This document shows, one piece after another, positions 1-11,255 of a DNA stretch of 64,000 nucleotides. The notes under the pieces are model-generated. The model was not told the origin of the DNA. It saw only the letters and a list, made by a program, of their open reading frames with translations, and ran no database searches. The stretch's first letter is position 1. Every line of letters begins with the position of its first letter. The position numbers and the translations under genes were made by a program. This stretch comes from Cordylochernes scorpioides (Eukaryota > Arthropoda > Arachnida > Pseudoscorpiones > Chernetidae): positions 25,080,821-25,144,820 of the forward strand of contig CP092868.1 of the NCBI GenBank assembly GCA_030710605.1, in the 5' to 3' direction.

Positions 1-136
1 TTGCTATATAAAAACAAAACAGTACTTTTATTGTAGCGTTGGTAGGGATTGGGCCGGGGTTACACAGGTATGCGAGGAGATCACCAGACACGGATAAAGC
101 ACACAGAGAACACTTATTAGATAGTAAAAAGGTATA

Positions 137-418
137 CACCTATCCCCCGATTTACACGGTAGATACGTTCCTGAGAAAAACGTGTAAATCGGGGGAGAGG
201 TATACACAGAAATAAAAATAAAATGCATTGACAGGTTAAAATATGTAGTCAGCTCATAAGCTCGGGATTCCTCGTGAGATGTGTACACAGCGCATGTGTT
301 CAATCACAGTGGCATTTAGTATAGTGCGATAAAAACAACAAAAAAAAAAACTTATTTGGAAAACCGTGTAAAATCGAAAACGTGTAAAACAAGTACCGTG
401 TAAATCGGGGGATAGGTG
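137..418 (-). mobile_element. pogo/Tc1-like MITE, copy 1
   Basis: Terminal inverted repeats begin CACCTATCCCCCGATTTACA and are flanked by TA on both sides (135-136 and 419-420). Each end also holds a second, inverted copy of the ACGTGTAAATCGGGGG motif, so the termini can fold into hairpins. No coding capacity. A second copy in the opposite orientation lies at 62354-62623. The TA duplication suggests a Tc1/mariner/pogo transposase acting in trans; that assignment is inferred. Confidence 0.75.
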
Positions 419-512
419 TATATTGAATTGAATAAAAAATTTATTTGCCAAATTGCCTTTTTACTATCTAATGATTTAAATAGGATGATAAAACATAATT
501 TAGATTATAGAT

Positions 513-803
513 TATAATAAAAGAAAATAAGACCTATTCCAAATAATTTATTAGTGTGTGACTTTTCGGCAACAACATTGTCACCATCATCAGACAAAAG
601 AATAAATGTAAATAAAATATTACAGCGAGTTCTTAAATAGTACTGTTATCAAGTGTTTAAACAAGATAACAGTACTATTTAAGAACTCGCGGTAATATTT
701 TTTCTCATTTATTCTTTTGTCTGATGATGGTGACAATGTTGTTACCGAAACGTCACACACTAATAAATTATTTGGATTAGGTCTTATTTTCTTTGATTTA
801 AGT
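513..803. mobile_element. Foldback element with hammerhead-like motif in each arm
   Basis: Two arms of about 138 bp (513-650 and 665-803) are inverted copies around a 14-bp centre. The right arm contains CTGATGA, then a GGTGACA...TGTTACC-type stem, then GAAACGTC; the left arm carries the same motif on the minus strand, slightly decayed. CTGATGA...GAAACGTC resembles the minimal hammerhead ribozymes reported in terminal repeats of Penelope-like elements. An extra T sits between CTGATGA and the stem, so activity is doubtful. A related pair lies at 35560-36185. No reverse transcriptase is present. Confidence 0.6.
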
Positions 804-825
804 ATGGATTGCTCTATTTTCAAAA

Positions 826-1266
826 ATACAATATTTATACATGAAAAAAAAATATCTTCAGAAAGCTGATGTCTTATTCAATTCATATACATGATATTCA
901 CATCTATTACAATATGATATCTCATTTCTTATTCAAAAATATTGGATATCTCTTTAAGCGAATAAGATTTGTGTCAGAACAATGTCTTCAGGCAAGAATC
1001 CAGATTGTCTTGAGGTAAAGAGAGAGAAAAAACAAACGTCAGGATGACAATTTATTCTGATCAGAAACAATCCAAACTTATTTACATAAAAGAACAGAAC
1101 AACAATGAGAGAAATATAGGTTGAATAAAACATTTCTGTTAAATTGATCCTTTGTTGGGTTTTATATAAGTGTTTTCTATTAAACCAATTATTTATATGG
1201 GAATGGATTATTCACAAAGATTTATACAAGCTTCTTTCTGATTCGTTGAGAGATATAGGCCCTATA
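826..1266. other. AT-rich sequence, nothing recognised
   Basis: No open frame, repeat or RNA gene that I can support in this stretch. Confidence 0.5.
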
Positions 1267-2030
1267 TACACTCATGGACTAAACTTAGGAAGTCGAACGT
1301 ATTTGATGTAGCCAGTTATCTATATTTTTTTTAAGGAGTCAGAGGCAATTTTGTTTACACTTGGTTATCTCGTGTTTCTTCAATACAGGTCACTGTAATA
1401 TCTTTCAGAGTTATTGTCTAAATCCCGATATATATGCTAAAAGGTACAACTTTCTTAAGTTTTGTTCACACTTGGTTATCTCGTGTGTCTTCAATAAAGG
1501 TCACTGTAATATCTTCCAGAGTTATTGTTGAATCCCGATATACATGCTAAAAGGTACAACTTCCTTAAGTTTTGTTCACACTTGGTTATCTCGTGTGTCT
1601 TCAATAAAGGTCACTGTAATATCTTTCAGAGTTATTGTCTGAATCTCGATATACATGCTAAAAGGTACAACTTCCTTAAGTTTTGTTCACACCTGGTTAT
1701 CTCGTGTGTCTTCAATAAAGGTCACTGTAATATCTTTCAGAGTTATTGTCTGAATCCCGATATACATGCTGAAAGGTACAACTTTCTCAAGTTTTGTTCA
1801 TACTTGGTTATCTCGTGTCTTCAATAAAGGTCACTGTAATATCTTTCAGAGGTATTGTCTGAATCCCGATATACATGCTAAAAGGTACAACTTCCTTAAG
1901 TTTTGTTCACACTTGGTTATCTCGTGTATCTTCAATAAAGGTCACTGTAATATCTTTCAGAGTTATTGTCTTAATCCCGATATACATGCTAAAAGGTACA
2001 ACTTCCTTAAGTTTTGTCCATGTGCGTATA
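1267..2030 (+). mobile_element. Mariner-like MITE with six expanded internal repeats
   Basis: The left end reads TACACTCATGGAC...AACTTAGGAAGT and the right end is the inverted form CTTCCTTAAGTTTTGTCCATG. Between them a unit of about 110 bp is repeated about six times; each contains TTCAATAAAGGTCACTGTAA and ATCCCGATATACATG. Short open frames cross the units but repeat exactly with the DNA, so I do not treat them as genes. Related elements are at 4407, 9281, 19028, 35061 and 49920. Confidence 0.75.
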
Positions 2031-2186
2031 ATTATGACAATGTCGATATTGGATTAAGCTTAATTGAGCGAAACGTTGTGGCAGGAAGGAAAGTAAGAAG
2101 AAGAAGGAGGGAAAGTTTGTCTAGGCCTGAACGCCAGTTCCGTAGTTAACCCCGTTCTGGTGTGGAAGTAGGACTTGCACGTGACT

Positions 2187-4362
2187 GCAGATTTGGTATG
2201 GCTCCTCGGGCTGGCTAGCTGTACTGTGGTACTGTAGATTTGGTATGGCTCCTTGGGCTGGCTAGCTGTACTGTGGTACTGTAGATTTGGTATGGTTCCT
2301 CGGGCTGGCTAGCTGTACTGTGGTACTGTAGATTTGGTATGGTTCCTCGGGCTGGCTAGCTGTACTGTGGTACTGTAGATTTGGTATGGCTCCTTGGGCT
2401 GGCTAGCTGTACTGTGGTACTGTAGATTTGGTATGGTTACTCGGGCTGGCTAGCTGTACTGTGGTACTGTAGATTTGGTATGGTTACTCGGGCTGGCTAG
2501 CTGTACTGTGGTACTGTAGATTTGGTATGGCTCCTTGGGCTGGCTAGCTGTACTGTGGTACTGTAGATTTGGCATGGCTCCTCAGGCTGGCTAGCTGTAC
2601 TGTGGTACTGTAGATTTGGTATGACTCCTCGGGCTGGCTAGCTGTACTGTGGCACTGTAGATTTGGTATGGCTCCTCGGGCTGGCTAGCTGTACTGTGGT
2701 ACTGTAGATTTGGTATGGTTCCTCGGGCTGGCTAGCTGTACTGTGGTACTGTAGATTTGGTATGGCTCCTCGGGCTGGCTAGCTGTACTGTGGTACTTCA
2801 GATTTGGTATGGCTCCTCGGGCTGGCTAGCTGTACTGTGGTACTTCAGATTTGGTATGGCTCCTCGGGCTGGCTAGCTGTACTGTGGTACTGTAGATTTG
2901 GTATGGTTCCTCGGGCTGGCTAGCTGTACTGTGGTACTGTAGATTTGGTATGGTTCCTCGGGCTGTCTAGCTGTACTGTGGTACTGTAGATTTGGTATGG
3001 ATTCTCGGGCTGGCTAGCTGTACTGTGGTACTGTAGATATGGTATGGCTCCTCGGGCTGGCTAGCTGTACTGTGGTACTGTAGATTTGGTATGGCTCCTC
3101 GGGCTGTCTAGCTGTACTGTGGTACTGCAGATTTGGTATGGATTCTCGGTCTGGCTAGCTGTACTGTGGTACTGTATATTTGGTATGGCTCCTCGGGCTG
3201 GCTAGCTGTACTGTGGTACTGTAGATTTGGTATGGTTCGTCGGGCTGGCTAGCTGTACTGTGGTACTGTATATTTGGTATGGCTCCTCGGGCTGGCTAGC
3301 TGTACTGTGGTACTGTAGATTTGGTATGGCTCCTCGGCTGGCTAGCTGTACTGTGGTACTGTAGATATGGTATGGCTCCTCGGGCTGGCTAGCTGTACTG
3401 TGGTACTGTAGATTTGGTATGGCTCCTCGGGCTGTCTAGCTGTACTGTGGTACTGCAGATTTGGTATGGATTCTCGGTCTGGCTAGCTGTACTGTGGTAC
3501 TGTATATTTGGTATGGCTCCTCGGGCTGGCTAGCTGTACTGTGGTACTGTAGATTTGGTATGGTTCGTCGGGCTGGCTAGCTGTACTGTGGTACTGTATA
3601 TTTGGTATGGCTCCTCGGGCTGGCTAGCTGTACTGTGGTACTGTAGATTTGGTATGGCTCCTCGGGCTGGCTAGCTGTACTGTGGTACTGTAGATTTGGT
3701 ATGGCTCCTCGGGCTGGCTAGCTGTACTGTGGTACTGTAGGTTTGGTATGGTTCCTCGAGCTGGTTAGCTGTACTGTGGTACTGTAGATTTGGTATGGCT
3801 CCTCGGGCTGGCTAGCTGTACTGTGGTACTGTATATTTGGTATGGCTCCTCGGGCTGGCTAGCTGTACTGTGGTACTGTAGGTTTGGTATGGTTCCTCGG
3901 GCTGGCTAGCTGTACTGTGGTACTGTAGATTTGGTATGGTTTCTCGGGCTGGCTAGCTGTACTGTGGTACTGTAGATTCGGTATGGCTCCTCGGGCTGGC
4001 TAGCTGTACTGTGGTACTGTAGATTTGGTATGGTTCCTCGGGTTGGCTAGCTGTACTGTGGTACTGTAGATTTGGTATGGTTCGTCGGGCTGGCTAGCTG
4101 TACTGTGGTACTGTATATTTGGTATGGCTCCTCGGGCTGGCTAGCTGTACTGTGGTACTGTAGATTTGGTATGGCTCCTCGGGCTGACTAGCTGTACTGT
4201 GGTACTGTAGATTTGGTATGGCTCCTCGGGCTGGCTAGCTGTACTGTGGTACTGTAGATTTGGTATGGCTCCTCGGGCTGGCTAGCTGTACTGTGGTATT
4301 GTAGATTTGGTATTGGCTAGCTGTACTGTGGTATTGTAGATTTGGTATTGGCTAGCTGTACT
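2187..4362. repeat. 47-bp satellite, about 46 copies
   Basis: Head-to-tail units of 47 bp contain GGCTGGCTAGCTGTACTGTG and GATTTGGTATGG. Copies differ by scattered substitutions, and some variants recur in blocks (for example a TATATTTGG variant near 3180, 3270 and 3500), which points to segmental amplification of several units at once. The last units are shortened. No open frame persists. Confidence 0.95.
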
Positions 4363-4406
4363 CTGATGGTAGGGCGGTTCTGGGGAAATTGGGTTTGGAT
4401 ACTTCT

Positions 4407-4615
4407 TACACTCATGGACTAAACTTAAGGAAGTGGAAAGTTTTAATGTCACCAGTCATGTTTTTTAAAATTAAGACAGAGACAATTTTGCTCACACTTG
4501 GTTATCTCGTGTGTCTTCAATAAAGATCACTGTAATATATTTCAGAGTTATTGTCTGAATGCTGATATACATACTAAAAGGTACAACTTCCTTAAGATCT
4601 GTCCATGTGCGTGTA
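4407..4615 (+). mobile_element. Mariner-like MITE, single internal unit
   Basis: Same termini as the 1267-2030 element (TACACTCATGGAC at left, inverted GTCCATGTGCGTGTA at right) but with one copy of the internal unit. It is a natural unexpanded reference for the other copies. It sits just right of the 47-bp satellite. Confidence 0.75.
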
Positions 4616-4799
4616 TATATCTGCGTACAGGTTTTTGTTCACGCTTGTAGCTATAGATTCGTTTTCAAGATAGATTACAGCCTCTAGTGGCCTCGTTTGC
4701 CTTTATAAAATTGAATATTGGAAGAATTATCTTTCCATTGTGAAGGCCAGTGATTCAGTGTGTTTTGTTATGAATACTGGTAGTTTGTCGAGCTCGGAG

Positions 4800-5937
4800 G
4801 ACACCCCATGGTACTATGGAGGAGGACACTATATACCCTCTGGAATCAATAGATACTTCCTGGAGTTAGAGCTGGGGTCGGGAAACTACCCCGATCTCAT
4901 GGTACTATGGAGGAGAACTCTACCCAGATGTATCTATAGATACTTCCTGGTGTTAGAGCTGGGGTCGGGAAACTACACCGATCTCATGGTACTATGGAGG
5001 AGGACTCTACCCAGATGTATCTATAGATACTTCCTGGTGTTAGAACTGGAGTCGGGAAACTACACCGATCTCATGGTACTATGGAGGAGAACTCTACCCA
5101 GATGTATCTATAGATACTTCCTTGTGTTAGAGCTGGGGTCGGGAAACTACCCCGATCTCATGGTACTATGGAGGAGGACTCTACCCAGATGTATCTATAG
5201 ATACTTCCTGATGTTAGAGCTGGGGTCGGGAAACTACCCCGATTTCAGGGTACTATGGAGGAGGACTCTAACCAGTTTTTATCTATAGATACTTCCTGAT
5301 GTTAGAGCTGGGGTCGGGAAACTACCCCGATCTCATGATTGTACTATGGAGGAGGACTCTACCCAGATGTATCTATAGATACTTCCTGATGTTAGAGCTG
5401 GGGTCGGGAAACTACCCCGATCTCATGGTTGTACTATGGAGGAGGACTCTACCCTGATGTATCTATAGATACTTCCTGTTGTTAGAGCTGGGGTCGGGAA
5501 ACTACCCCGATCTCATGGTACTATGGAGGAGGACTCTACCCAGATGTATCTATAGATACTTCCTGATGTTAGAGCTGGGGTCGGGAAACTACCCCGATGT
5601 CATGGTTTTACTATGGAGGAGGATTCTACCTAGATGTATCTATAGATACTTCCTGATGTTAGAGCTTGGGTCGGAAAACTACCCCGATCTCATGGTACTA
5701 TGGAGGAGGACTCTACCCAGATGTATCCATAGATACTTCCTGGTGTTAGAGCTGGGATCGGGAAACTACCCCGATCTCATGGTACTATGGAGGAGGACTC
5801 TACCCAGATGTATCTATAGATACTTCCTGGTATTAGAGCTGGGGTCGGGAAACTACCCCGATCTCATGGTACTATGGAGGAGGACTCTACCCTGATGTAT
5901 CTATAGATACTTCCTGGTGTTAGAGCTGGGGTCGGTA
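4800..5937. repeat. 87-bp satellite, about 13 copies
   Basis: Units of 87 bp carry GGTACTATGGAGGAGGAC, ATCTATAGATAC and GGGGTCGGGAAACTACCCCG. The unit is 29 codons long, so one plus-strand frame stays open over long runs (4740-5288 and 5479-5895) and gives a 29-residue peptide repeat. It is broken where units differ in length or stop. I see no signal for translation, so I call it a satellite. Confidence 0.9.
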
Positions 5938-6198
5938 GAAGTGGGGTAGAGTAAGCGACTGCTTTTACTCTAAGTGCACCACATGTCTACACATGTGAAA
6001 GCAGTTCCACTTTTACTTACAAATGTGTCATAGCCCCGTTTGGTTACTTCCACTCGATTGTGGGGTTGAACTTTTAAAAGAATCGGGAGCCATTGGAGCA
6101 TTTTTTTAAATCAGAAAAAAAAAAGCCAAATGCGGGAATAGAACCCGGGTCTTAGCGGCCGAAATCCAACGGTTTAGACTATCCTTCCACCGACCCCC
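5933..6198 (-). mobile_element. tRNA-derived SINE (family 1)
   Basis: On the minus strand the tRNA-like head starts GGGTCGGTGGAAGGATAGTC and contains a B-box-like CGGGTTCTATTCC, followed by a T-rich linker and a body with CAAACGGGGC and CACATGTGTAGACATGTGG. The family's usual palindromic tail is lost here. Other copies: 8920, 12065, 33976, 36765, 58608 and 60905. Confidence 0.75.
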
Positions 6199-6229
6199 TT
6201 GTAGATGGTATCCTTTCATACACAAACAC

Positions 6230-6250
6230 TCCCCCCCCCCCCCCCCCCCC
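6230..6250 (+). repeat. C homopolymer
   Basis: Run of about 20 C residues directly after the SINE head. It could form a G-quadruplex on the other strand. Confidence 0.9.
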
Positions 6251-7430
6251 AATGACTAGACTTCTTTTCTAGACTGCTGTACAATCCGGGTAGTTGTGGA
6301 TTTATGCTCCAGAAGCTCAGGTTACCTCTATTTTCTCTCTACTGTAGTTTGAAGAGAAATAGAATCATTTTCCTAAACTATTTTCCCTTCTTCCCGCAAC
6401 AAAGAAATCAATCTAGGAACTCTTTGGCTCTACCATTCCATAACACCACCTTCATAACTTCCGCATCATTCAGTCAATACAGTATAAGTCTGAAGTACTT
6501 CCTGAAGACTTTATGTGTACTTGGGATAAGTACTAGTTCAATCCAAACAACAAAATAGTACTTTGGTATCAACTGATATCTCATGGCATTGATGTCCAAC
6601 CAGGACATGGCGAGTGTTGCAAGGGTCGGCTCAACTGGGTCAATGGTACTAACGACGTGAAAGGAATTCTTGAATAAAACATGGCCCCTTCCTGTGGCCC
6701 CAAATCCTAAGTTCCCTACCACTTTCCCTCTCGTAACATGGGATTCTCTTCTGGTTTTATTTTTTACTTCCTTCTCTATTTCTTCTTTGCTGTGGACAAT
6801 CTTACAGCTATAGTTCAAACAAGAAGGTGACATAGTCGTATCTTCCTATGGCCATATCTAATAGATGTCCTGTTATAACAACTCTTGGTTTATTAGATTT
6901 ACCTTTCGCTTCCCCATTTATTTACTTTCTTTAGTCTTTAATCCCTTTTTTTTCTACTTATCCTTTTATTAGTCTAAATTAGACAAGATCTTGGAGGTCG
7001 TGTTCATAAAGAAGTTCAAGAACTCTTCTTAGTTTTCTGTACAGAGATCCTTTGTCTCCTTTACAATACAATTTAGTATATGTTGGGGAGTGGCCTCTTC
7101 GGTTTTGCACCTAGTGAACATGGGGAAGCTTTTGGCTCCCTCTTTATAGACTACAGGGCGCAGGTGACCAGATTTCAATCTGGCCAACTGTGTCGACTTC
7201 CTTCTGTTTATTTAGAGGGTTAAGTAAGGGCCTTAAATCCTAATTTTCTATAATATACACCTTTGATTTACTTTAATAAACCAATCAGCTTTGAGTTTAT
7301 TAGCCAGTCACACGTGTAGTGATTTTTTTATAGTTCAGTAATGTTGTATTGAGCAGCTAATTTATATAGTAATTGTAAAACCAAGGATTCGAACGTTGAA
7401 CCCATCTTTGTATAGTGCTTCTATCCAATG
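6251..7430. other. No recognised gene
   Basis: A 119-residue minus-strand frame (6474-6833) has varied composition but matches no family I recognise and is closed by a stop on each side. It may be a degenerate transposon fragment. The rest is AT-rich without identifiable features. Confidence 0.4.
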
Positions 7431-7439
7431 TTTCGTTTC

Positions 7440-7445
<6 letters not shown>

Positions 7446-7471
<26 letters not shown>

Positions 7472-7847
7472 AAAACCTTTATTAAGACACACAGGTCTTA
7501 CAGAGGATTCTCCTTGGGGTTACAAGACGTAGAAACCTATGAAAGTGGGAAATATACAAAGGGGTTAAAATGGAGAAAGATTATATACACATGATAAATA
7601 TATACAGATTATTATTCGAATGATCCTATGAAAATAAGAATATGGATTTGGAAATATGGATGGAGAAGTGGAGAGCGAAAAGAGGAAAGAAAACAGGTAT
7701 TTACATATGGAACATACATATAATGGAACAAGTCAATTTAAGCTCTTTTGCTCACACAGCACAGGTGGACCATGGCTTTTTTCAAGAAATCTTTAAGAGA
7801 TTTTCCAGGAAAATCCGAGTGTTCAGAGTTGTAAGGTAAACACCGTT
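7446..7847 (-). mobile_element. 5'-truncated LINE with (TG)n tail, copy a
   Basis: Flanked by a 15-bp direct repeat TTTCGTTTCCATATA (7431-7445 and 7848-7862). Reading on the minus strand, it ends in GGAGAATCCTCTGTAAGAC, a hairpin, AATAAAGG and a (TG)n tail. It matches the 3' part of the RT-bearing copy at 20422-22437. Truncation leaves only 3' sequence, the normal outcome of target-primed reverse transcription. Confidence 0.9.
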
Positions 7848-7862
7848 TTTCGTTTCCATATA

Positions 7863-8919
7863 CTGACTGAAGTTTTGAGTGAATTGTTGTGGCTGAAATG
7901 TCATCGGACTTAAAGAGGAATTCGGTCACCGAACATTTTCGGATTCTTGTGTTCACATTAGCCTCCATATCTGAAAAAAATACAAAAGATAAATCAATTC
8001 TGATTGCAGATATGAAAATCAGAGTGTTTTATTTACCAGAAAACATGTATTTAATGATGTTAACTTATTTATACATTTTGCTAAAGGTGATTGTGCATTA
8101 CTTATTGTCCCAACCTTGTATTACATTACAAGTAGTTCGAATTTTAATTTGAAAAGTTGTGTACTAACATATATATCCCTGTTTATCCAAGTCTACGTGA
8201 ACCCAGTTCAGCTAATCAGAATAATGTCCGAGAAAAAATATATAGCGATAGAATTGTTTAATTTTCATAAAGCGTTAGAGAACAAGGTAATCTCTAAGAA
8301 CTAAAATTACAGAACAATTTCCTTCCATAGTTAATTTGTATAGTTATGTTGAATACTTTGATTTCCTTTTCATTTTCCCTTCTTTCCTAAGTTTATGTTT
8401 TTTCTTTTTCTCCGTGAAAATGATGTATGGAGAGTCCTTACAGGACGGAAATGTCCTAATTAAGCTGTTGTTGTTGTATATATTCCTGTTTTTAACAAAC
8501 TACGCCCAATTCCCTCGCTTTATTAAAAAAATCCTGAAATAAAGAAGTAAAAAAAAATCAAATTTGCATAATTGAATTTTCATGCCGATGTAAAAAGAAT
8601 GAGTAAAAGTTCAAACTCAAGACAAAATTTGTATAGTTTATCAGTAGATGGATAAATAGTAGGTGGTGGAGGAAAGCTTTCGTGTTTGTCTCTTTATCAA
8701 TGAGATAAAATGTCTGGAGAATTCGACATAAAAAAAGTTTCTAAATAATCTTTTGGCAGGTTGATAGATGTATTTTTTTTTACAGAGAACAAGATATTTG
8801 TAGATATAATTGACCGATTTATCAAATTTTATCGTTATTTTTACCTCCTCTATTTAAGGAAAATATGGGAAACTTATAGGCCTTCCATATTATTCTATCA
8901 AAGTTCAGAATTGGGGGTT
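7863..8919. other. AT-rich sequence, nothing recognised
   Basis: Short frames only (up to 87 residues), of low complexity. No motif supports a gene. Confidence 0.5.
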
Positions 8920-9215
8920 TGTTAGACGAATGGTACAAGCCGTGGGTTTCCGACAGTCACGAACCGGGATCAAATCCCCCATTGGGAACTTTTTTCTGAA
9001 TAAAAGATTGTTCCAATAGCCTCAAAATTCTTTCAAAAGTCTAAACCCCACCAGTGAGTGCAAGTAACCAAACAGAGAGGACTCTGACACATTTGTAAAT
9101 GAAAAAGTCAAACTGCTTTCTACCTCTGTGGATATGTGGTGTACTTAGAGTAAAAGCAAGTCTCCAATTACTACCCACCATGATTATCATGGTCTGTACC
9201 ATGTATACTAGAGAT
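8920..9215 (+). mobile_element. SINE with family-2-like head on family-1 body
   Basis: The head (TTAGACGAATGGTACAAGCC ... CCGACAGTCACGAACCGGGA) resembles the family-2 heads at 50655 and 61998, with a B-box-like region at CGGGATCAAATCC. The body (CCACCAGTGAGTGCAAGTAACC) and the tail palindrome CCATGATTATCATGG are those of family 1. This looks like a head exchange between SINE families. Confidence 0.65.
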
Positions 9216-9280
9216 AATTATATATATATTTTAAAATTCTAATGATCATCTCTCCACGATGACACACACACATACAATTC

Positions 9281-9932
9281 CCACTTATGGATAGAACTTA
9301 AGGAAGTGGAAAGTCTTTGATGTTGCTGGTCTTCTTCTTTTTTTTTTTTTTTTAAGGAGGCAGTCAATTTTGTTCACATTTGGTTATCTCGTGTGTCTTC
9401 AATAAAGATCACTGTAATATATTTCATAGTTATTGTTTGAATCCCGATATACATGCTGAAAGGTACAACTTCCTTAAGTTTTGTTCATGAGTATATATAG
9501 TGTGTCTTCAATAAAGGTCACTGTAATATCTTTCAGAGTTATTGTCTGAATCCCGATATACATGCTGAAAGGTACAACTTCCTTAAGTTTTGTCCATGAG
9601 TGTATATAGTGTGTCTTCAATAAAGGTCACTGTAATATCTTTCAGAGTTATTGTCTGAATCCCGATATACATGGTAAAAGGTACAACTTCCTTAAGTTTT
9701 GTCTATGAGTGTATATAGTCTGTCTTCAATAAAGGTCACTGTAATATATTTCATAGTTATTGTCTGAATCCCGATATACATGTTGAAAGGTACAACTTCC
9801 TTAAGTTTTGTTCACACTTGGTTATCTCGTGTATCTTCAATAAAGATCACTGTAATATCTTTCAGAGTTATTGTCTGAATCCCGATATACATGGTAAAAG
9901 GTACAACTTCCTTAAATTTTGTCCCCATGTGA
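9281..9932 (+). mobile_element. Mariner-like MITE, about five internal repeats
   Basis: Left end CCACTTATGGATAGAACTTA is a diverged form of the family terminus. The internal unit repeats about five times, but some units here include the right-terminal motif GTCCATGAGTGTATATAG, so the expansion has a different register from that at 1267-2030. Confidence 0.7.
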
Positions 9933-10339
9933 ATTTGAATGTAATATATAGTTTTCAACGAAAGGTACAAAAAATTGTTCGTTATAAAAATATTATATGT
10001 ATTTTTTTTTCTTTATGAAAGACCTCGTTATAAGAAAATTTTCGTTATAAAGAGTCATTATAGATTATTGTTTTCTCGTTGTTAAGAGGTTCGGTTTTTT
10101 TTTCACTTCGCTATAAATAATTTCCTTTTAGAAGGTTATTTTTCTATAAAAAAAAGTTATATTTTAAAAAGAGCTTTCGACGGTTTATCAAAGAGAATTA
10201 TATAATTGTTGGATTATTACACAGAGTAATAATGGGGATAGATGAGCTCTTGTTTGAAAAGGAACTTGTATGTATATAATAAATATTGTTTTTGTTGTTT
10301 TCATGTATAAACATATATACCAAGATTTGTTTTGTATAA

Positions 10340-11255
10340 TTGCTATTGTTGTTGTTGTCGTGTCCAAAGAAGAGCCTCAGATGTCTCCATGCATCTCCAT
10401 TACGGCAGCAGCAATGTCCACTATCTTGAGTGTGTATACTGTATTGTTGTTGTTGTCGTGTCCAATGAAGAGTCTCAGATGTCTTCATACATCTCCATCA
10501 CAGCAGCAGCAATGTCCACTATCTTGGGTGTGTATACTGTATTGTTGTTGTTGTCGTGTCCGAAGAAGAGTCTCAGATGTCTCCATACATCTCCATCACA
10601 GCAGTCGCAATGTCCACTATCTTGGGTGTGTATACTGTTTTGTTGTTGTTGTCGTGTCCAATGAAGAGTCTCAGATGTCTCCATACATCTCTATCACTGC
10701 AGCAGCAATGTCCACTATCTTGGGTGTGTATACTGTATTGTTGTTGTCATGTCCAATGAAGAGCCTCAGATGTCTCCATACATCTCTATCACAGCAGCAG
10801 CAATGTCCACTATCTTGGGTGTGTATACTGTATTGGTGTTGTTGTCATGTCCAATGAAGAGCCTCAGATGTCTCCATACATCTCTATCACAGCAGCAGCA
10901 ATGTCCACTATCTTGGGTGTGTATACTGTATTGTTGTTGTTGTCATGTCCAATGAAGAGCCTCAGATGTCTCCGTACATCTCTATCACAGCAGCAGCAAT
11001 GTCCACTATCTTGGGTGTGTATACTGTATTGTTGTTGTTGTCATGTCCAATGAAGAGCCTCAGATGTCTCCATACATCTCTATCACAGCAGCAGCAATGT
11101 CCACTATCTTGGGTGTGTATACTGTATTGTTGTTGTTGTCGTGTCCAATGAAGAGTCTCAGATGTCTCCATACATCTCTATCACAGCAGCAGCAATGTCC
11201 ACTATCTTGGGTGTGTATACTGTATTGTTGTTGTTGTCGTGTCCAATGAAGAGTC
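10340..11255 (-). repeat. 98-bp tandem array made of a LINE 3' end
   Basis: About ten head-to-tail units. On the minus strand each unit is the last codons of a LINE ORF (reading ...AAVIEMYGDI-stop), a short 3' segment GGCTCTTCATTGGACA and a (CAA)n tail, which then joins directly to the next unit. The neighbouring LINE body at 11256-11576 supplies the parental sequence. Plus-strand frames with the repeating SNEEPQMSPYIS pattern are antisense shadows. Confidence 0.85.

Noticed and set aside
2187..4362. Possible CRISPR-like array
   Set aside because: The 47-bp units are contiguous with no unique spacers, and the setting is eukaryotic.
6474..6833. 119-residue frame as a host gene
   Set aside because: No recognisable domain, and no exon or promoter context.
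10270..11249. Many overlapping plus-strand frames of about 68 residues
   Set aside because: Antisense shadows of the LINE-tail array; they repeat exactly with the 98-bp unit.
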